Assembly (NCBI GenBank): GCA_905221615.1 | Contig: CAJNDT010000585.1 | Span: 115,382-179,381, forward strand | DNA from: Symbiodinium sp. CCMP2592 | Lineage: Eukaryota > Sar > Dinophyceae > Suessiales > Symbiodiniaceae | DNA length: 64,000 nucleotides | Direction of reading: 5' to 3' | Shown here: one piece after another, positions 52,220 through 62,257 of the stretch | Layout of the letters: the number at the start of each line of letters is the position of its first letter | Position numbering within the stretch: position 1 is the stretch's first letter | Made by a program: the position numbers and the translations under genes | Notes under the pieces: generated by a model | Databases searched by the model: none | What the model saw: the letters and a program-made list of their open reading frames with translations, nothing else | What the model was told of the DNA's origin: nothing

Positions 52220-52974
52220 ATACTTACTAAACGGGAGCCTTCATTCCACCTTTGAATAGGTCGTATTATTTGAGAGACCCCTTAAAGGGTACCCCTTCTG
52301 AACCCTACTTCTGGCTCTCTTAAAAGGGACCTTATTGAGAGGGTCTTTATCCCCAAGGGTCCCCGTAATCCTAACTCCCATTGAAGCCCATTGAAAGGCG
52401 ACTCGTCCTCTGAAGACATGGACGCCGCACTGGCAGAGAAGCTTCTGCCGCTGGGCTCAAGTGGGAGTTGGGATCTCAAGTTTTTGTGGGAGTTGGGGTT
52501 TCAGGTTTGGTGATTCCGATGGTTTTGGGGTTTAGTTGAGGGGCTTTTGGATTTTGGGGGTTTGCCGATTGTGTGTGGATGGGGATTTCGGAGGTTTGGG
52601 CGGTTTGGGTCTTTCCGTTTTACCGGGCCTGCGAACCTTAGGGTTTAGGGTGTGGGGTTTAGGGTGTAGGGTTTTAGGCGGTTTGGGCCTCAGCTGTTAA
52701 TCTCGGATTGTCGGGTTTACGATCGCTGGGTTACATGCCAGGTCAGGCTTTGCAAAGGTTCGCGATCGAGCTCATGGGCTCAAGTCATACCTTTAGATAT
52801 CTTTGGTGTTATTGGGACCGGGAAATGTGTTGCTACAGAAATCAAGCAACCCCAGGGGATCATTGAAACAACACATTTTTTGTGTTACTAGTTTGGTTTT
52901 AGGCGAACAAGATTAGCGGTCTGAAGAATTTGTACACAAGTATCCCCTTCTAATCCTTGTGTATTTATGTATAC

Positions 52975-53006
<32 letters not shown>

Positions 53007-53172
53007 TATGTATCTGTAATTTTACAATATGTCATGTATTGAAACTAGATATCCACAAAGCCTCATTTTAGTTGTTAAGGCCCCTGTAATAGCCAAGCAC
53101 CATGGCACTTGATGCTTCCGGCTTCGCTTCACCTCCGATGGCCCGTGCAGTTCTTAGGTGCACTTCGTGGTA
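52220..53172. other. Unclassified sequence with a TA run
   Basis: GGTTTNGGGG-like words at 52490-52700 resemble a decayed telomere-like tract. A TA run with ACATACATACATAC is at about 52970-53008, and an M8 half copy with GTTAAGGCCCCTGTAATA at about 53060-53092. No gene is supported. Confidence 0.45.
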
Positions 53173-53309
53173 TCATAGGGATCCTTAGGGGTGTAGGGGG
53201 AGGGGGGGTAGGGGGCCTTAAGGCCCATAATAAGGATTAATAAGGTCTATTTAAGGAAATATAGTCCCCTACACCCCTCCCCCCTACACCCCTAAGGATC
53301 CTTATGATG
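53173..53309. mobile_element. M10 MITE with G-rich arms
   Basis: TCATAGGGATCCTTAGGGG, GTGTAGGGGGAGGGGGGGTA and their complements form arms of about 45 bp. The centre has CATAATAAGGATTAATAAGG. The runs of G in the arms could form a quadruplex on either strand. Confidence 0.85.
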
Positions 53310-53571
53310 GTAGCATCCACTCCCAGCATCCACTGGGCAACCAGTTAAGGCTCCCGGCACAACAAGTGCCCCAAGCTCTGTGAAGCGATCGTGCATGAAG
53401 TAGGCACCCCAAACCCTAAACTTATCTTGTTTAGACCCCAAATCTAAAACCCTAAACCCTACACCTTAAACCCTAAACCCTACAAGCTTTAACCGTTAAC
53501 CACGCGCTTCCGCAGCAGCTGAGGTCCGAACTTGCAGCTGGCACGGACTCTGAGCCTCCTCGTCCGCACTT

Positions 53572-53680
53572 CCCAGACCTTCCGAGAACGCTTACTTAAG
53601 CAATATACCTCAAGTTATAGTAGGATCCATAATATGATTTAAGGGAGATCCCTTAATTGAGGAATTTTGGAAGGTCTGGG
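53572..53680. mobile_element. M2 MITE, diverged arms
   Basis: CCCAGACCTTCCGAGAACGC on the left, GGAATTTTGGAAGGTCTGGG on the right. Confidence 0.85.
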
Positions 53681-53691
53681 TGGGGGTTTCC

Positions 53692-53887
53692 TTAAGGGTC
53701 CATGTGCCCAAACAGTAGGGGTTCCTTGAAGGGGTGCCTATTCAGGGTTCTTCCACTAAGAATTCTATAAGGGTTTTTAGGATTTAAGGGTCCGTGTACC
53801 CAAATAGTATATACGTAGTCCTTCAAGTACCTATACATACCCCTTTCAAGCCTACGTAAACACTATATGGGTTTATGGAGCCTTGGG
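53692..53887. mobile_element. M5 MITE with duplicated left arm
   Basis: TTAAGGGTCCATGTGCCC at 53692 and TTAAGGGTCCGTGTACCC near 53786 are two left arms; the single right arm ATGGGTTTATGGAGCC ends at about 53884. Confidence 0.75.
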
Positions 53888-53989
53888 GTGTCTGGCCTTT
53901 TGGGAAAGTCCAACTATACTACCTTTCGTTGAGTACCCTACACTATGGGAATATGACATAGGACTTCGGATTGTCCGTCAATAGTGGGC

Positions 53990-54117
53990 GACGACGGCTA
54001 CTACTATGTACTACTACTGACGACAATTGCTGCTAGTACTACTACTGCTACTACTTGCTGCGGCAACGAAGTGGACGACGACGGATACTACTACTAGTAC
54101 TGCTGCTACTACCACCT

Positions 54118-54206
<89 letters not shown>

Positions 54207-54207
54207 G

Positions 54208-54301
<94 letters not shown>

Positions 54302-54302
54302 T

Positions 54303-54336
<34 letters not shown>

Positions 54337-54470
54337 GCTGCTACTGCTACTGCTACTACTACTACTACTACTACTACTACTGCTACTACTACTACTACTA
54401 CTACTACGACTACTACTACTACTACTACTACTACTACCACTACTACTACTACTACTACTTCCACGTCTCC
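53990..54470 (+). repeat. Long CTA microsatellite
   Basis: About 340 bp of nearly pure CTA triplets with single GAC, TTA, TGC and CGA interruptions. Frames give poly-Thr, poly-Tyr, poly-Leu, poly-Val and poly-Ser of up to 250 codons; none is taken as a gene. Confidence 0.98.
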
Positions 54471-54619
54471 TCCTCCTATCACCACGAGTTGTACTTGTTG
54501 TGGTGGTGGGGGTGGGAGGAGTGTGAGCCGACTCCGGGTCAATATGAGTCTCCGGACACGTTTTAAACCAGAGCATCCTGAAGTACGAAGCCGATGTGTT
54601 CGAGCAAGCCTAGGGTTTA

Positions 54620-54723
54620 CCTGTTGTCTCCATTGTAGTTCCTTTTCTTGGTTGAACAATTTTGTGGTTAGGATCGTTTTAAATTCGGTAAACCAAAAAA
54701 GAAGTACAATAGAGCCTAGGGGC
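54620..54723. mobile_element. M9 MITE
   Basis: CTGTTGTCTCCATTGTAGTT on the left, CCAAAAAAGAAGTACAATAG on the right, centre TGTGGTTAGGATCG. Confidence 0.85.
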
Positions 54724-54807
54724 AGGGTGTGTTTCAAGGTTTGCGCCCTACGTCAAGTCGCTGCCGGGCGGCAAGGATCCTTTGCCAACGTGTCGTTACA
54801 ACCCCAA

Positions 54808-54921
54808 CCCTAAGGGCCCAAGCACCTAATTATCATACACTCTCCAAAATAGTAACCTACATAACTACAACTATTTGCCCAAACCCGAGTACCTGGTTGC
54901 TGGGTGCTTTGGACCCTTAGG
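54808..54921. mobile_element. M13 palindromic element
   Basis: CCTAAGGGCCCAAGCACC on the left is complemented by GGTGCTTTGGACCCTTAGG on the right. The interior has AACCCGAGTACCTGG, also found at 40.4 kb. Confidence 0.75.
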
Positions 54922-55027
54922 GTAAACCGTAAACCCTAAGTTACACCCACGGCGGCGTTGAGTTGAAGAAATGCCCTCTAGGTCTTCAAGGGTTTCAGGG
55001 GTTGGCTATAGGTGTAGTTAAGGTTCA

Positions 55028-55131
55028 TAGACTGTTAATGATATAAATCCTGCATTACCTCAATGACCCCAAACTATGGGATTGTTGGCATCTTCCTTCT
55101 TATGGGTAGTGCAGATTTATATCATCAACCG
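55028..55131. mobile_element. M4 MITE, diverged left tip
   Basis: GACTGTTAATGATATAAATC on the left, TTTATATCATCAACCG on the right. Confidence 0.8.
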
Positions 55132-55507
55132 TATAGAGCATCACAACTGAGTTACAGGTGAGGCGCAGGTTTAGGAGTTTAGGATGTTAGTGAATACTAG
55201 GGCAAATCTGAAGCTTCAGGCTACGATCCAACTGCATTGCAGCAGAAGCCCAGCGCCTCAAGCCCTGGAGAAGAAGTGCTGTTACCAAGACGACTAAGTG
55301 TCACAAGCCTTACACTCCAAGGCCCATGACCCTGAACCTGTCCCAGGGTAGAAAGCTTAGGGAGGAAGCGTTTTTGATGCTTCGGAGAGCAGCCTCCACC
55401 CCTAACCGCCCTTGGAGCTGCGCATGTTCAAAGGATCTTATAGAAACCCATCCTCTAGAATCTTTATCATAGAAATCCCATGAGCCCTCAGTTTCATAAG
55501 ACTTCCT
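55132..55507. other. Unclassified sequence
   Basis: No repeat family or convincing frame is seen; it leads directly to the split M1 element. Confidence 0.4.
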
Positions 55508-55647
55508 ACTTGGAGGGCAGGGGACTTAGTAAGTAGGTTATAAGTAGAGAATTAATATAGGAGGCGTATTTATTTTGGGATTTTTTTTTTTTGTTGGGCA
55601 TTTTTTTTTTTTTGCTTGTGTGCGCGCTTGGCTTGGCTTCTCGGCTT

Positions 55648-56858
55648 CCCTGGCTTCTTGGCTTCTGGCTTCTTGGCTTTTCGGCTTCTTGGCTTTTTTC
55701 TTCGGCATAGAGAGCCTCATAAATCAGTCCTTAAGTCACGCCCTCAACCCTAAGCCGAGCCGAGGCGAATTTAGGTCAGTAAAGCGGGATAGGGGTTAAA
55801 CAAAAATTAAATAAGGATCAAAAAAAATTAAATAAGGATCAAAAAATTAAATTATTAAATAAGGATAAAACAAATTAAACAGGTATCCGCGAAAGGAAGG
55901 GGAAAAAGGAACGAAAGACAGAGAGAGAGAGAGAAGGAAAGAAAGAAAGAACGAAAGAAAGAAAGGAAGAAAGAAAGCAAGGAAGAAAGAAAGAAAGAAC
56001 GAAAGAAAGAAATAAAGAAACAACGAAAGAAAGAAAGAACAAAAGAAAGAAAGAAAGAAACAACGAAATAAAGAAAGAAAGCCATGCAAGAAACAGAGAA
56101 ATAAGTAAATAAAGAAAGCTATAAGTAAAGAAAGAAAACAAAAATAGAGAACTAAGTAAAGAAAGAAAGCTACAAGGAAAGAAAAACGAAAACACAAGGA
56201 AAGAACCAAAGAGAGTTGACAACTTAGAGAAATACCACGGAATCCGTAGGAAAATCGTGTTTTCCCCAGGAAAAACCAAGCAAATCCTTAGGAAACGAAA
56301 GAAAATCCCTAGGAAAGCAGTGTAAAATTCAAGAATAGCTGTATCTAAAAAGCAAGAAAGAAAGACAGAAAGAAAGAAAAAACGAGAGAGAGAACGAAAG
56401 AACGAAAGCAAAAACAAGAGGAAGAACGAAAGCAAGAACTAAAGAAAGAAATTTAAGGAAATACCACGGGATCCGTAGGAAAATCGTGTTTCCCCGAACC
56501 AAAAACCAAGCAAATCCTCAGGAAATGAAAACGAATCCGTATGAAAACAGTGTTTCCCCTGGGAAAAATTCAAAAATTGCTGTATCTAAAGAGGACGAAA
56601 ACAAGGAAAACAGAAAGAAAGAAAGATAGAACGAGAGAGAGAACGAAAGAACGAAAGCAAAAACGAAAGAAATAACGAAAGCAAGAACGAAAGAAAGAAC
56701 GAACCAAAGAAAGAACGAAATAAATCAAACCAGAAAGGAACGCAAGAAAGAAAGGAAGGGAGTATGAGATGAACAAAGAAAGAACAACAGAAAGAAAGAA
56801 AAGACATGAACGAGCGAAAGAAAGAAAGAAGTCCATAATAAAAAAGCAAAGTTGGAAA
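55648..56858 (+). repeat. 1.2-kb direct repeat, copy 1
   Basis: Starts CCCTGGCTTCTTGGCTTC and ends AGTCCATAATAAAAAAGC plus AAAGTTGG. The body is GAAA-rich with GAAAGAAAGAAC words. Two modules of about 130 bp (near 56225-56345 and 56458-56590) carry ACCACGGAATCCGTAGGAAA or its variant. The F, S and L-rich minus frames are repeat translations. Confidence 0.95.
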
Positions 56859-57434
56859 CTACGAAAGAGAAAGAATATGAAAAAATCACAAAAACAAAGA
56901 TACAAGCAACAGGATACTACATAGCCCACTCGAATTTACCATAATATCGTAATGTAACGTAACAGAATATAACATAATGTAAATGTAACCTATAAAATAT
57001 GCTACATATTTTGTTGTAAATATACACACTGTACTGTACTATGTTACAATGTACTACACTATAAACTAAGATGTTGTTTTGTTCTATGTCATCTTCTGTT
57101 ATATTGTATTGTTTTTTAGTATGCTATTATATGCTATAAGAAGCAAGGTTCTGTTATGTCAGAAAATGTCACACCATTTTTGTGTTGTCGAATCATCTTA
57201 TGTCGTTCTTCTGGTTTGCTATGTTATATATATTAGGTTAGAATGCTAGCGGAAGAAGAGACACGAACAGGCACGGAAGAACAAAACACCCGCCGCCGCG
57301 CTTTTCGAGACGTGCAAGCTTGATTCAAAGAGTGTTTTCGGCCCATCATGTGAACGTTGTCTCTGCAAATGGGGGGGGCTGCGCCCCCCCCAACCTCCCC
57401 GCTGTTTTAAGCCGTGCAGGGTTGCTTTGATTCT
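56859..57434. other. Spacer between the 1.2-kb repeats
   Basis: TGTAACGTAACAG and TATGTTATATT words make an AT-rich stretch to about 57240. It is followed by 190 bp of GC-rich DNA with a GGGGGGGCTGCGCCCCCCC hairpin at about 57371-57390. No open frame of interest. Confidence 0.7.
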
Positions 57435-58697
57435 CCCTGGCTTCTTGGCTTCTGGCTTCTTGGCTTTTCGGCTTCTTGGCTTTTTTCTTCGGCATAGAGA
57501 GCCTCATAAATCAGTCCTTAAGTCACGCCCTCAACCCTAAGCCGAGCCGAGGCGAATTTAGGTCAGTAAAGCGGGATAGGGGTTAAAAAAAATTAAATAA
57601 GGATCAAAAAAAAATTAAATAAGGATCAACAAAAATTAAATAAGGATTAAAAAAAATTAAATTATTAAATAAGGATAAAAAAAATTAAACGGGTATCCGC
57701 GAAAGGAAGGGGAAAAAGGAACGAAAGACAGAGAGAGAGAGAGAGAAGGAAAGAAAGAAAGAACGAAAGAAAGAAAGGAAGGAAGAAAGAAAGCAAGGAA
57801 GAAAGAAAGAAAGAACGAAAGAAAGAACGAAATAAAGAAATAAAGAAACAACGAAAGAAAGAAAGAACAAAAGAAAGAAATAAAGAAACAACGAAAGAAA
57901 GAAAGAAAGCCATGCAAGAAACAGAGAAATAAGTAAATAAAGAAAGCTATAAGTAACGAAAGAAAACAAAATAGAGAACTAAGTAAAGAAAGAAAGCTAC
58001 AAGGAAAGAAAAAAGAAAACACAAGGAAAGAACCAAAGAGAGTTGACAACTTAGAGAAATACCACGGAATCCGTAGGAAAATCGTGTTTTCCCCAGGAAA
58101 ATCCAAGCAAATCCTTAGGAAACGAAAGAAAATCCCTAGGAAAGCAGTGTTTTCCCTTGGAAAAATTCAAGAATTGCTGTATCTAAAAAGCAAGAAAGAA
58201 AGACAGAAAGAAAGAAAAAAACGAGAGAGAGAACGAAAGAACGAAAGCAAAAACAAGAGGAAGAACGAAAGCAAGAACTAAAGAAAGAAACTTAAGGAAA
58301 TACCACGGAATCCGTAGGAAAATCGTGTTTTCCCGAACCAAAAACCAAGCAAATCCTCAGGAAATGAAAACGAATCCGTATGAAAACAGTGTTTCCCCTG
58401 GGAAAAATTCAAAAATTGCTGTATCTAAAGAGGACGAAAACAAGGAAAACAGAAAGAAAGAAAGATAGAACGAGAGAGAGAACGAAAGAACGAAAGCAAA
58501 AACGAAAGAAAGAACGAAAGCAAGAACGAAAGAAAGAACGAACCAAAGAAAGAACGAAATAAATCAAACCAGAAAGGAAAGCAAGAAAGAAAGGAAGGGA
58601 GTATGAGATGAACAAAGAAAGAACAACAGAAAGAAAGAAAAGAAATGAACGAGCGAAAGAAAGAAAGAAGTCCATAATAAAAAAGCAAAGTTGGAAA
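57435..58697 (+). repeat. 1.2-kb direct repeat, copy 2
   Basis: Follows copy 1 at an offset of 1,787 bp at the left edge with high identity. Differences are mainly in the number of AAATTAAATAAGGATC units and GAAA words. The second copy retains TGTTTTCCCTTGGAAA where copy 1 has lost part of this module. Confidence 0.95.
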
Positions 58698-58759
58698 ACT
58701 AGAAGACAATTGGCCCGAAAGCATCATCAGCGAAGAGTGTTGCGCTACGTCATAGAATC

Positions 58760-58990
58760 CAGTGTATAGGGTCATGGAGTCACCGAGTCAAAAGCACGGA
58801 GTCACAGAGTCGGAGTGTCACATACAGTCAAGAGTCGTACAAGTCATAGTTCATAGGGTCATCGAGAAATAAAGTCGAGTACATGTCAAGCACAAGTCAT
58901 AGTTCAAAGAGTCATAGAGTCATATAGAGTCATAGAGTCACAGTGAGACAGAATCATAGAGTCATAGAGTCATGGAGTCATCTATGTACC
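58760..58990 (+). repeat. GTCATAGA-type minisatellite
   Basis: AGTCATAGAGTCATGGAGTC and variants repeat with a period of about 10 bp, becoming cleaner towards 58980. Confidence 0.85.
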
Positions 58991-59124
58991 ACGCACTTGA
59001 CTTGATGTAGTTCACTCTATGAACACTAATGTTCAGGTTTAGCTGGTTTAGGGTATAGTCCAACATGACGCAGAAGTCTTCCTTTCCTAGCTCCGGAACC
59101 TCACTATATAGACATCCCTGATTA

Positions 59125-59235
59125 CTACTGCTACTACTACCACTACTACAAAAGAATACTACTACTACTACTACTACACTACTACTACCACTACTACTGC
59201 TACTGCTACTACTGCCACTACTACTACTACTTTAT

Positions 59236-59267
<32 letters not shown>

Positions 59268-59425
59268 GTACCACAACAACAACTACAACTACCACTACTA
59301 CTACTACTACTACTACGACTACCGCTGCGACTATGCGACGACGACTACTACTACAACTACTACGACTACCACTGTGGTTTCAACGTGACTCTATGACTCT
59401 ATGCATGGTCACTTTATGTCGCAGC

Positions 59426-59468
<43 letters not shown>

Positions 59469-59565
59469 CTAGTAGTACTAGCAGTACCAGTACTAGTAGT
59501 AGTGATAGTAGTAGTAGTAATAATAGTTGTAGTAGTGGTAGTGGTAGTAGTAGTACTAGTACTAG
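59125..59565. repeat. CTA then AGT microsatellites
   Basis: CTACTACTA runs to about 59370 are followed by AGTAGTAGT runs from 59424. The second is the reverse complement of the first, so the two halves can pair into a long hairpin. Confidence 0.9.
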
Positions 59566-60100
59566 TTCGAACACTCGACAACGCCAATCTCTGTGAAGGG
59601 TTGCAAGTTTCACCTCAATGCACATCAAAAGTAATAATTTTACCTCGCGTTCGAACACTCGACAACGCCAATCTGTGTGAAGGGTTGCAAAATTCATGTC
59701 AATGCACATCAAAAATTGCAACTTTACCTCGCGTTCGAACACTCGACCACGCCAATCCCTGTGAAGGGTTGCAAAATTCATTTCAATGCACATCAAAAAT
59801 TGCAACTTTGCCTCGCGTTCGAACACTCGACCACGCCAATCCCTGTGAAGGGTTGCAAAATTCATCTCAATGCACATAAAAAATTGCAACTTTACCTCGC
59901 GTTCGAACACTCGACCACGCCAATCCCTGTGAAGGGTTGCAAAATTCATTTCAATGCACATCAAAAAATGCAACTTTACCTAGCGTTCGTGCATTCGACC
60001 ATGCCAATCCCTGTGAAGGGTTGCAAAATGCCAATCCCTGTGAAGGGTTGCAAAATGCAGCTCAATGCACCCAAACCCTGTGAAGGGTTGCGCGGCGCCC
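59566..60100 (+). repeat. 84-bp tandem repeat, six units plus fragments
   Basis: TTCGAACACTCGACCACG marks unit starts at 59566, 59650, 59734, 59818 and 59902, and a variant at 59986, each exactly 84 bp apart. Units include CCTGTGAAGGGTTGCAAA and CAATGCACATCAAAAATTGC. Shorter partial copies follow to about 60100. Because 84 is a multiple of three, frames stay open on both strands; no conserved protein is recognised. Confidence 0.95.
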
Positions 60101-60162
60101 GCAAAATGTGTAACTTTACCTCGCGTTTGAACGCGAGGATGCTGCCCTGCAAGGCAATGCAA

Positions 60163-60206
<44 letters not shown>

Positions 60207-60238
60207 AAAAAAAAAAAAAAAAAAAAAAACAAAAAAAA

Positions 60239-60269
<31 letters not shown>

Positions 60270-60284
60270 AAAAAAAAAAAAAAA

Positions 60285-60349
<65 letters not shown>
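60163..60349 (+). repeat. Poly(A) tract of about 187 bp with isolated C
   Basis: Almost pure A broken by single C residues at intervals of about 17-20 bases between 60205 and 60286. It ends in AATCCCAAACTAATTCC at the right terminus of the large insertion. The true length may differ because such tracts are hard to sequence. Confidence 0.95.
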
Positions 60350-60354
<5 letters not shown>

Positions 60355-60604
60355 AACTAATTCCAGACCCATTAATATAAGTACCCTAAATGGAGTTACC
60401 CCAATTACAACCCTTATAACCTACTTACTAAGTCCCCTGCCCCGCCAAGTATAGGAGACTAAATAACGTTTAGGGTTCCTGTAGAAGGGGTCTATAAGGA
60501 TTACATACTATAACATTAGGGTTCAAAATAGCCCAAAGGCCTTATATAGTATGGTCTTTGGGCCCAAACGCCTCAGAGCCCTAGGGTAAGGAATACTATC
60601 AAGT

Positions 60605-60699
60605 ACGCAAAGGTCCCAAAGTCGTTCCTTTTTGGGGTTCGTATATAGAATCCTATAAGGTATAATCCCAAAAAGGAACTACTATGGAGCCTCTGGGTA
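60605..60699. mobile_element. M7 MITE
   Basis: CGCAAAGGTCCCAAAGTCG on the left, CTACTATGGAGCCTCTGGG on the right. Confidence 0.85.
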
Positions 60700-60704
60700 G
60701 GTAC

Positions 60705-60890
60705 CCCCTAAACCCTAACCCTTAAACCTTAAACCCCTAAACCCTAAGCCCCTAAACCCTAAACCCTAAGCCCCTAAACCCTGAACCTAAAAACCCTAAA
60801 CCCTAAACCCTAAACCCCTAAACCCTAAACCCTAAGCCCCTAAGCCCCTAAGCCCCTAAACCCTAAACCCTAAACCCTAAACCCCTTGGC
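60705..60890 (-). repeat. Telomere-like CCCTAAA / CCCCTAAG array
   Basis: About 25 units mixing heptamers and octamers, C-rich strand on plus. It follows the M7 element directly. Confidence 0.95.
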
Positions 60891-61005
60891 CCTGGTAGTC
60901 CCCAGGATCTTGCGCCGCTCCACCCACTCTGCTGGCCCTCGGAGCTGCAGGGAGAGCCGTGCGCCCGCCCAGAGATCCCAAGACCCCTTAATTAAGGAAT
61001 ACCTA

Positions 61006-61114
61006 CCCAGACCTTCCAAAACCCCTTAATTAAGGAATATACCTTAAATTATAATAGGATCCCTAATAAGCTTGAAGGTATATTCCTTAATTAAGGGGTT
61101 TTGGAAGGTCTGGG
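61006..61114. mobile_element. M2 MITE
   Basis: CCCAGACCTTCCAAAACCCC on the left, GGGGTTTTGGAAGGTCTGGG on the right, with TA on both flanks. A second CCCCTTAATTAAGGAATA fragment lies just upstream at about 60983. Confidence 0.95.
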
Positions 61115-61214
61115 TAGGGTTCCTTCAAAGGGATCCTTCAGGGTTCCTTAAAGGGGTCTAGACGGTTTAGGGTTTAGGAGATCCCAATACCCCTTAATTA
61201 AGGAATATACCTTA

Positions 61215-61298
61215 ACCCTGAAGAACCTACCTTTCTAGGGTTCCTTATTATGATTCCTTTCTATAAGTCCTTACAAATGTAGGTTCTTCGGGGTTAAG
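61215..61298. mobile_element. M15 palindromic element beside an M2-like fragment
   Basis: AACCCTGAAGAACCTACC on the left and GTAGGTTCTTCGGGGTT on the right. It separates AAGGAATATACCTT from AAGGTATACCTTAAACC, so it probably inserted into an M2-like sequence. Related arms occur near 27.1 and 37.0 kb. Confidence 0.7.
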
Positions 61299-61354
61299 GT
61301 ATACCTTAAACCATAATATTAATAAGGCCCCTATTATTTAAGGTAGGCGGTTAG

Positions 61355-61415
61355 ACCTCGATGAACGTGAGCCGATTCGGCGTAGCTACCCAAAGCGTCC
61401 TACGTGTCATCTCCT
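61355..61415 (+). repeat. Dispersed 60-bp repeat, copy 1
   Basis: Begins ACCTCGATGAACGTGAGCC and includes CGGCGTAGCTACCCAAAG; a related copy is at 63496-63557. It is complex sequence, unlike the MITEs. A plus frame beginning at its ATG has MNVSRFGVATQ against MNVIGFGVATQ in the other copy. Confidence 0.85.
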
Positions 61416-61638
61416 TTGTTTCGTTTAGCCAGTTGTGTATATATGTTGGTTTTTATCAAGTAACCCAAGAGGAATTGCAATGGAGACGAGACCGAGACTT
61501 TTGCTTTGTGGGGTATCAGGGTTCGGGGCTTAGGGATGTGAGGCCGTTTGGCCTGGGCTTAGTAGTGTCTGGCTGAGGTTTTTTCATTCCAGACAGTCGT
61601 TCTTTTGGGGGGGATGGGCAGGCTCTGTTTCAGGTTAC

Positions 61639-61731
61639 TACGGGGGCTTAAAATTTCCAGCATTATTCCTTGTGGTTCTCTTTTTACTTATACTATAAAT
61701 GGGCCCAAAACCCTGTTCTAATTATTACGGC
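61639..61731. mobile_element. M8 MITE, diverged
   Basis: GGGGGCTTAAAATTTCCAGC on the left, GGGCCCAAAACCCTG with CTAATTATTACGG on the right. Confidence 0.65.
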
Positions 61732-61820
61732 GAAAGCCTCAGGTACGTGGTCGAGTTGATGCGCGGTAGCATGAACGGCTGCTGCACTCTCTCTGCAGAG
61801 CCCTCGGATGGATACCAACG

Positions 61821-61954
61821 TCATAGGGACTTTTAAGGGGGTAGGAGGGCGGGGGGTAGGGGACTATATTTCCTTCAATAGGCCTTATTAAGTCATTGTA
61901 GGTACTAAGGCCCCTACCCCCCTCCCCCCTTCCTCCCCTAAGGGTCCTTATGAC
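61821..61954. mobile_element. M10 MITE with G-rich arms
   Basis: TCATAGGGACTTTTAAGGGG and GGAGGGCGGGGGGTAGGGG on the left, CCCCTACCCCCCTCCCCCCT on the right. It shares GACTATATTTCC with the 53.2-kb copy in opposite orientation. Confidence 0.85.
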
Positions 61955-62257
61955 AACGGTTGTTTGGAAACGTTCCCAGATTTGGGCTCTCACCGGGTCC
62001 CTCAAAAGGAGCTTCGCAGAGTAGGAACAGAAGTAGGACGTGGTCATTGTAGTCGTCGTCGCAGTTGTAGTATAGTTGTTGCCGCTGTTGTAGTTCTAGG
62101 TGTAGTAATCAGTAGAAATAAGTAGGAGTAGAAGTAGCGGCAGCAGCAGCAGCAATAGCAGTCTCCGTGGGGCAACCTCACCATCAGCTCCCGCCGACTC
62201 GAGCAGCAGCCGCCATTTCTAGGTTGGCATTCGTCGCACAGAACTGTAATGGTAGTA

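Larger units (their letters stand above)
55560..60370. mobile_element. 4,811-bp transposon-like insertion, 9-bp duplication
   Basis: Perfect direct repeats ATTAATATA (55551-55559, 60371-60379) flank it inside a known M1 palindrome, so both ends are defined. The first 30 bases and the complement of the last 30 match at 23 of 30 positions without gaps; both start GG and contain TTTGGGATTTTTTT. Nine-base duplications are typical of Mutator-like elements (established knowledge), but the superfamily is an inference. Inside, in order: T-runs, a CTTGGCTTCTTGG tract, two 1.2-kb direct repeats, a GTCATAGA minisatellite, CTA/AGT microsatellites, an 84-bp tandem repeat and poly(A). No transposase-like frame was found, so it is probably non-autonomous. 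Confidence 0.8.
55508..60451. mobile_element. M1 MITE split by a 4.8-kb insertion
   Basis: The left fragment (55508-55559) reads TACTTGGAGGGCAGGGGACT and GGTTATAAGTAGAG. The right fragment (60371-60451) reads AAGTACCCTAAATGGAGTTA and ends GTCCCCTGCCCCGCCAAGTA. Together they make one M1 of the GGGGCAG subtype. The nine bases ATTAATATA appear at both junctions. Confidence 0.9.

Noticed and set aside
54027-54813. Frames of up to 252 codons rich in Thr, Tyr, Leu or Val
   Set aside because: Pure translations of the CTA microsatellite.
55847-58775. Minus-strand frames rich in Phe, Ser and Leu resembling membrane proteins
   Set aside because: They read the complement of GAAA-rich repeats. The hydrophobicity is an artefact of TTTC words and both 1.2-kb copies show it.
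59566-60070. CRISPR array or integron-like repeats
   Set aside because: Units are contiguous 84-bp repeats with no spacers, and there are no associated genes.
55560-60370. LTR retrotransposon made of the two 1.2-kb repeats
   Set aside because: The direct repeats are internal to the element, not at its ends. They lack TG...CA termini and coding sequence, and the target duplication lies far outside them.
59677-60372. Plus frame ending in poly-Lys and minus frame starting in poly-Phe
   Set aside because: These arise from the 84-bp tandem repeat and the poly(A) tract.
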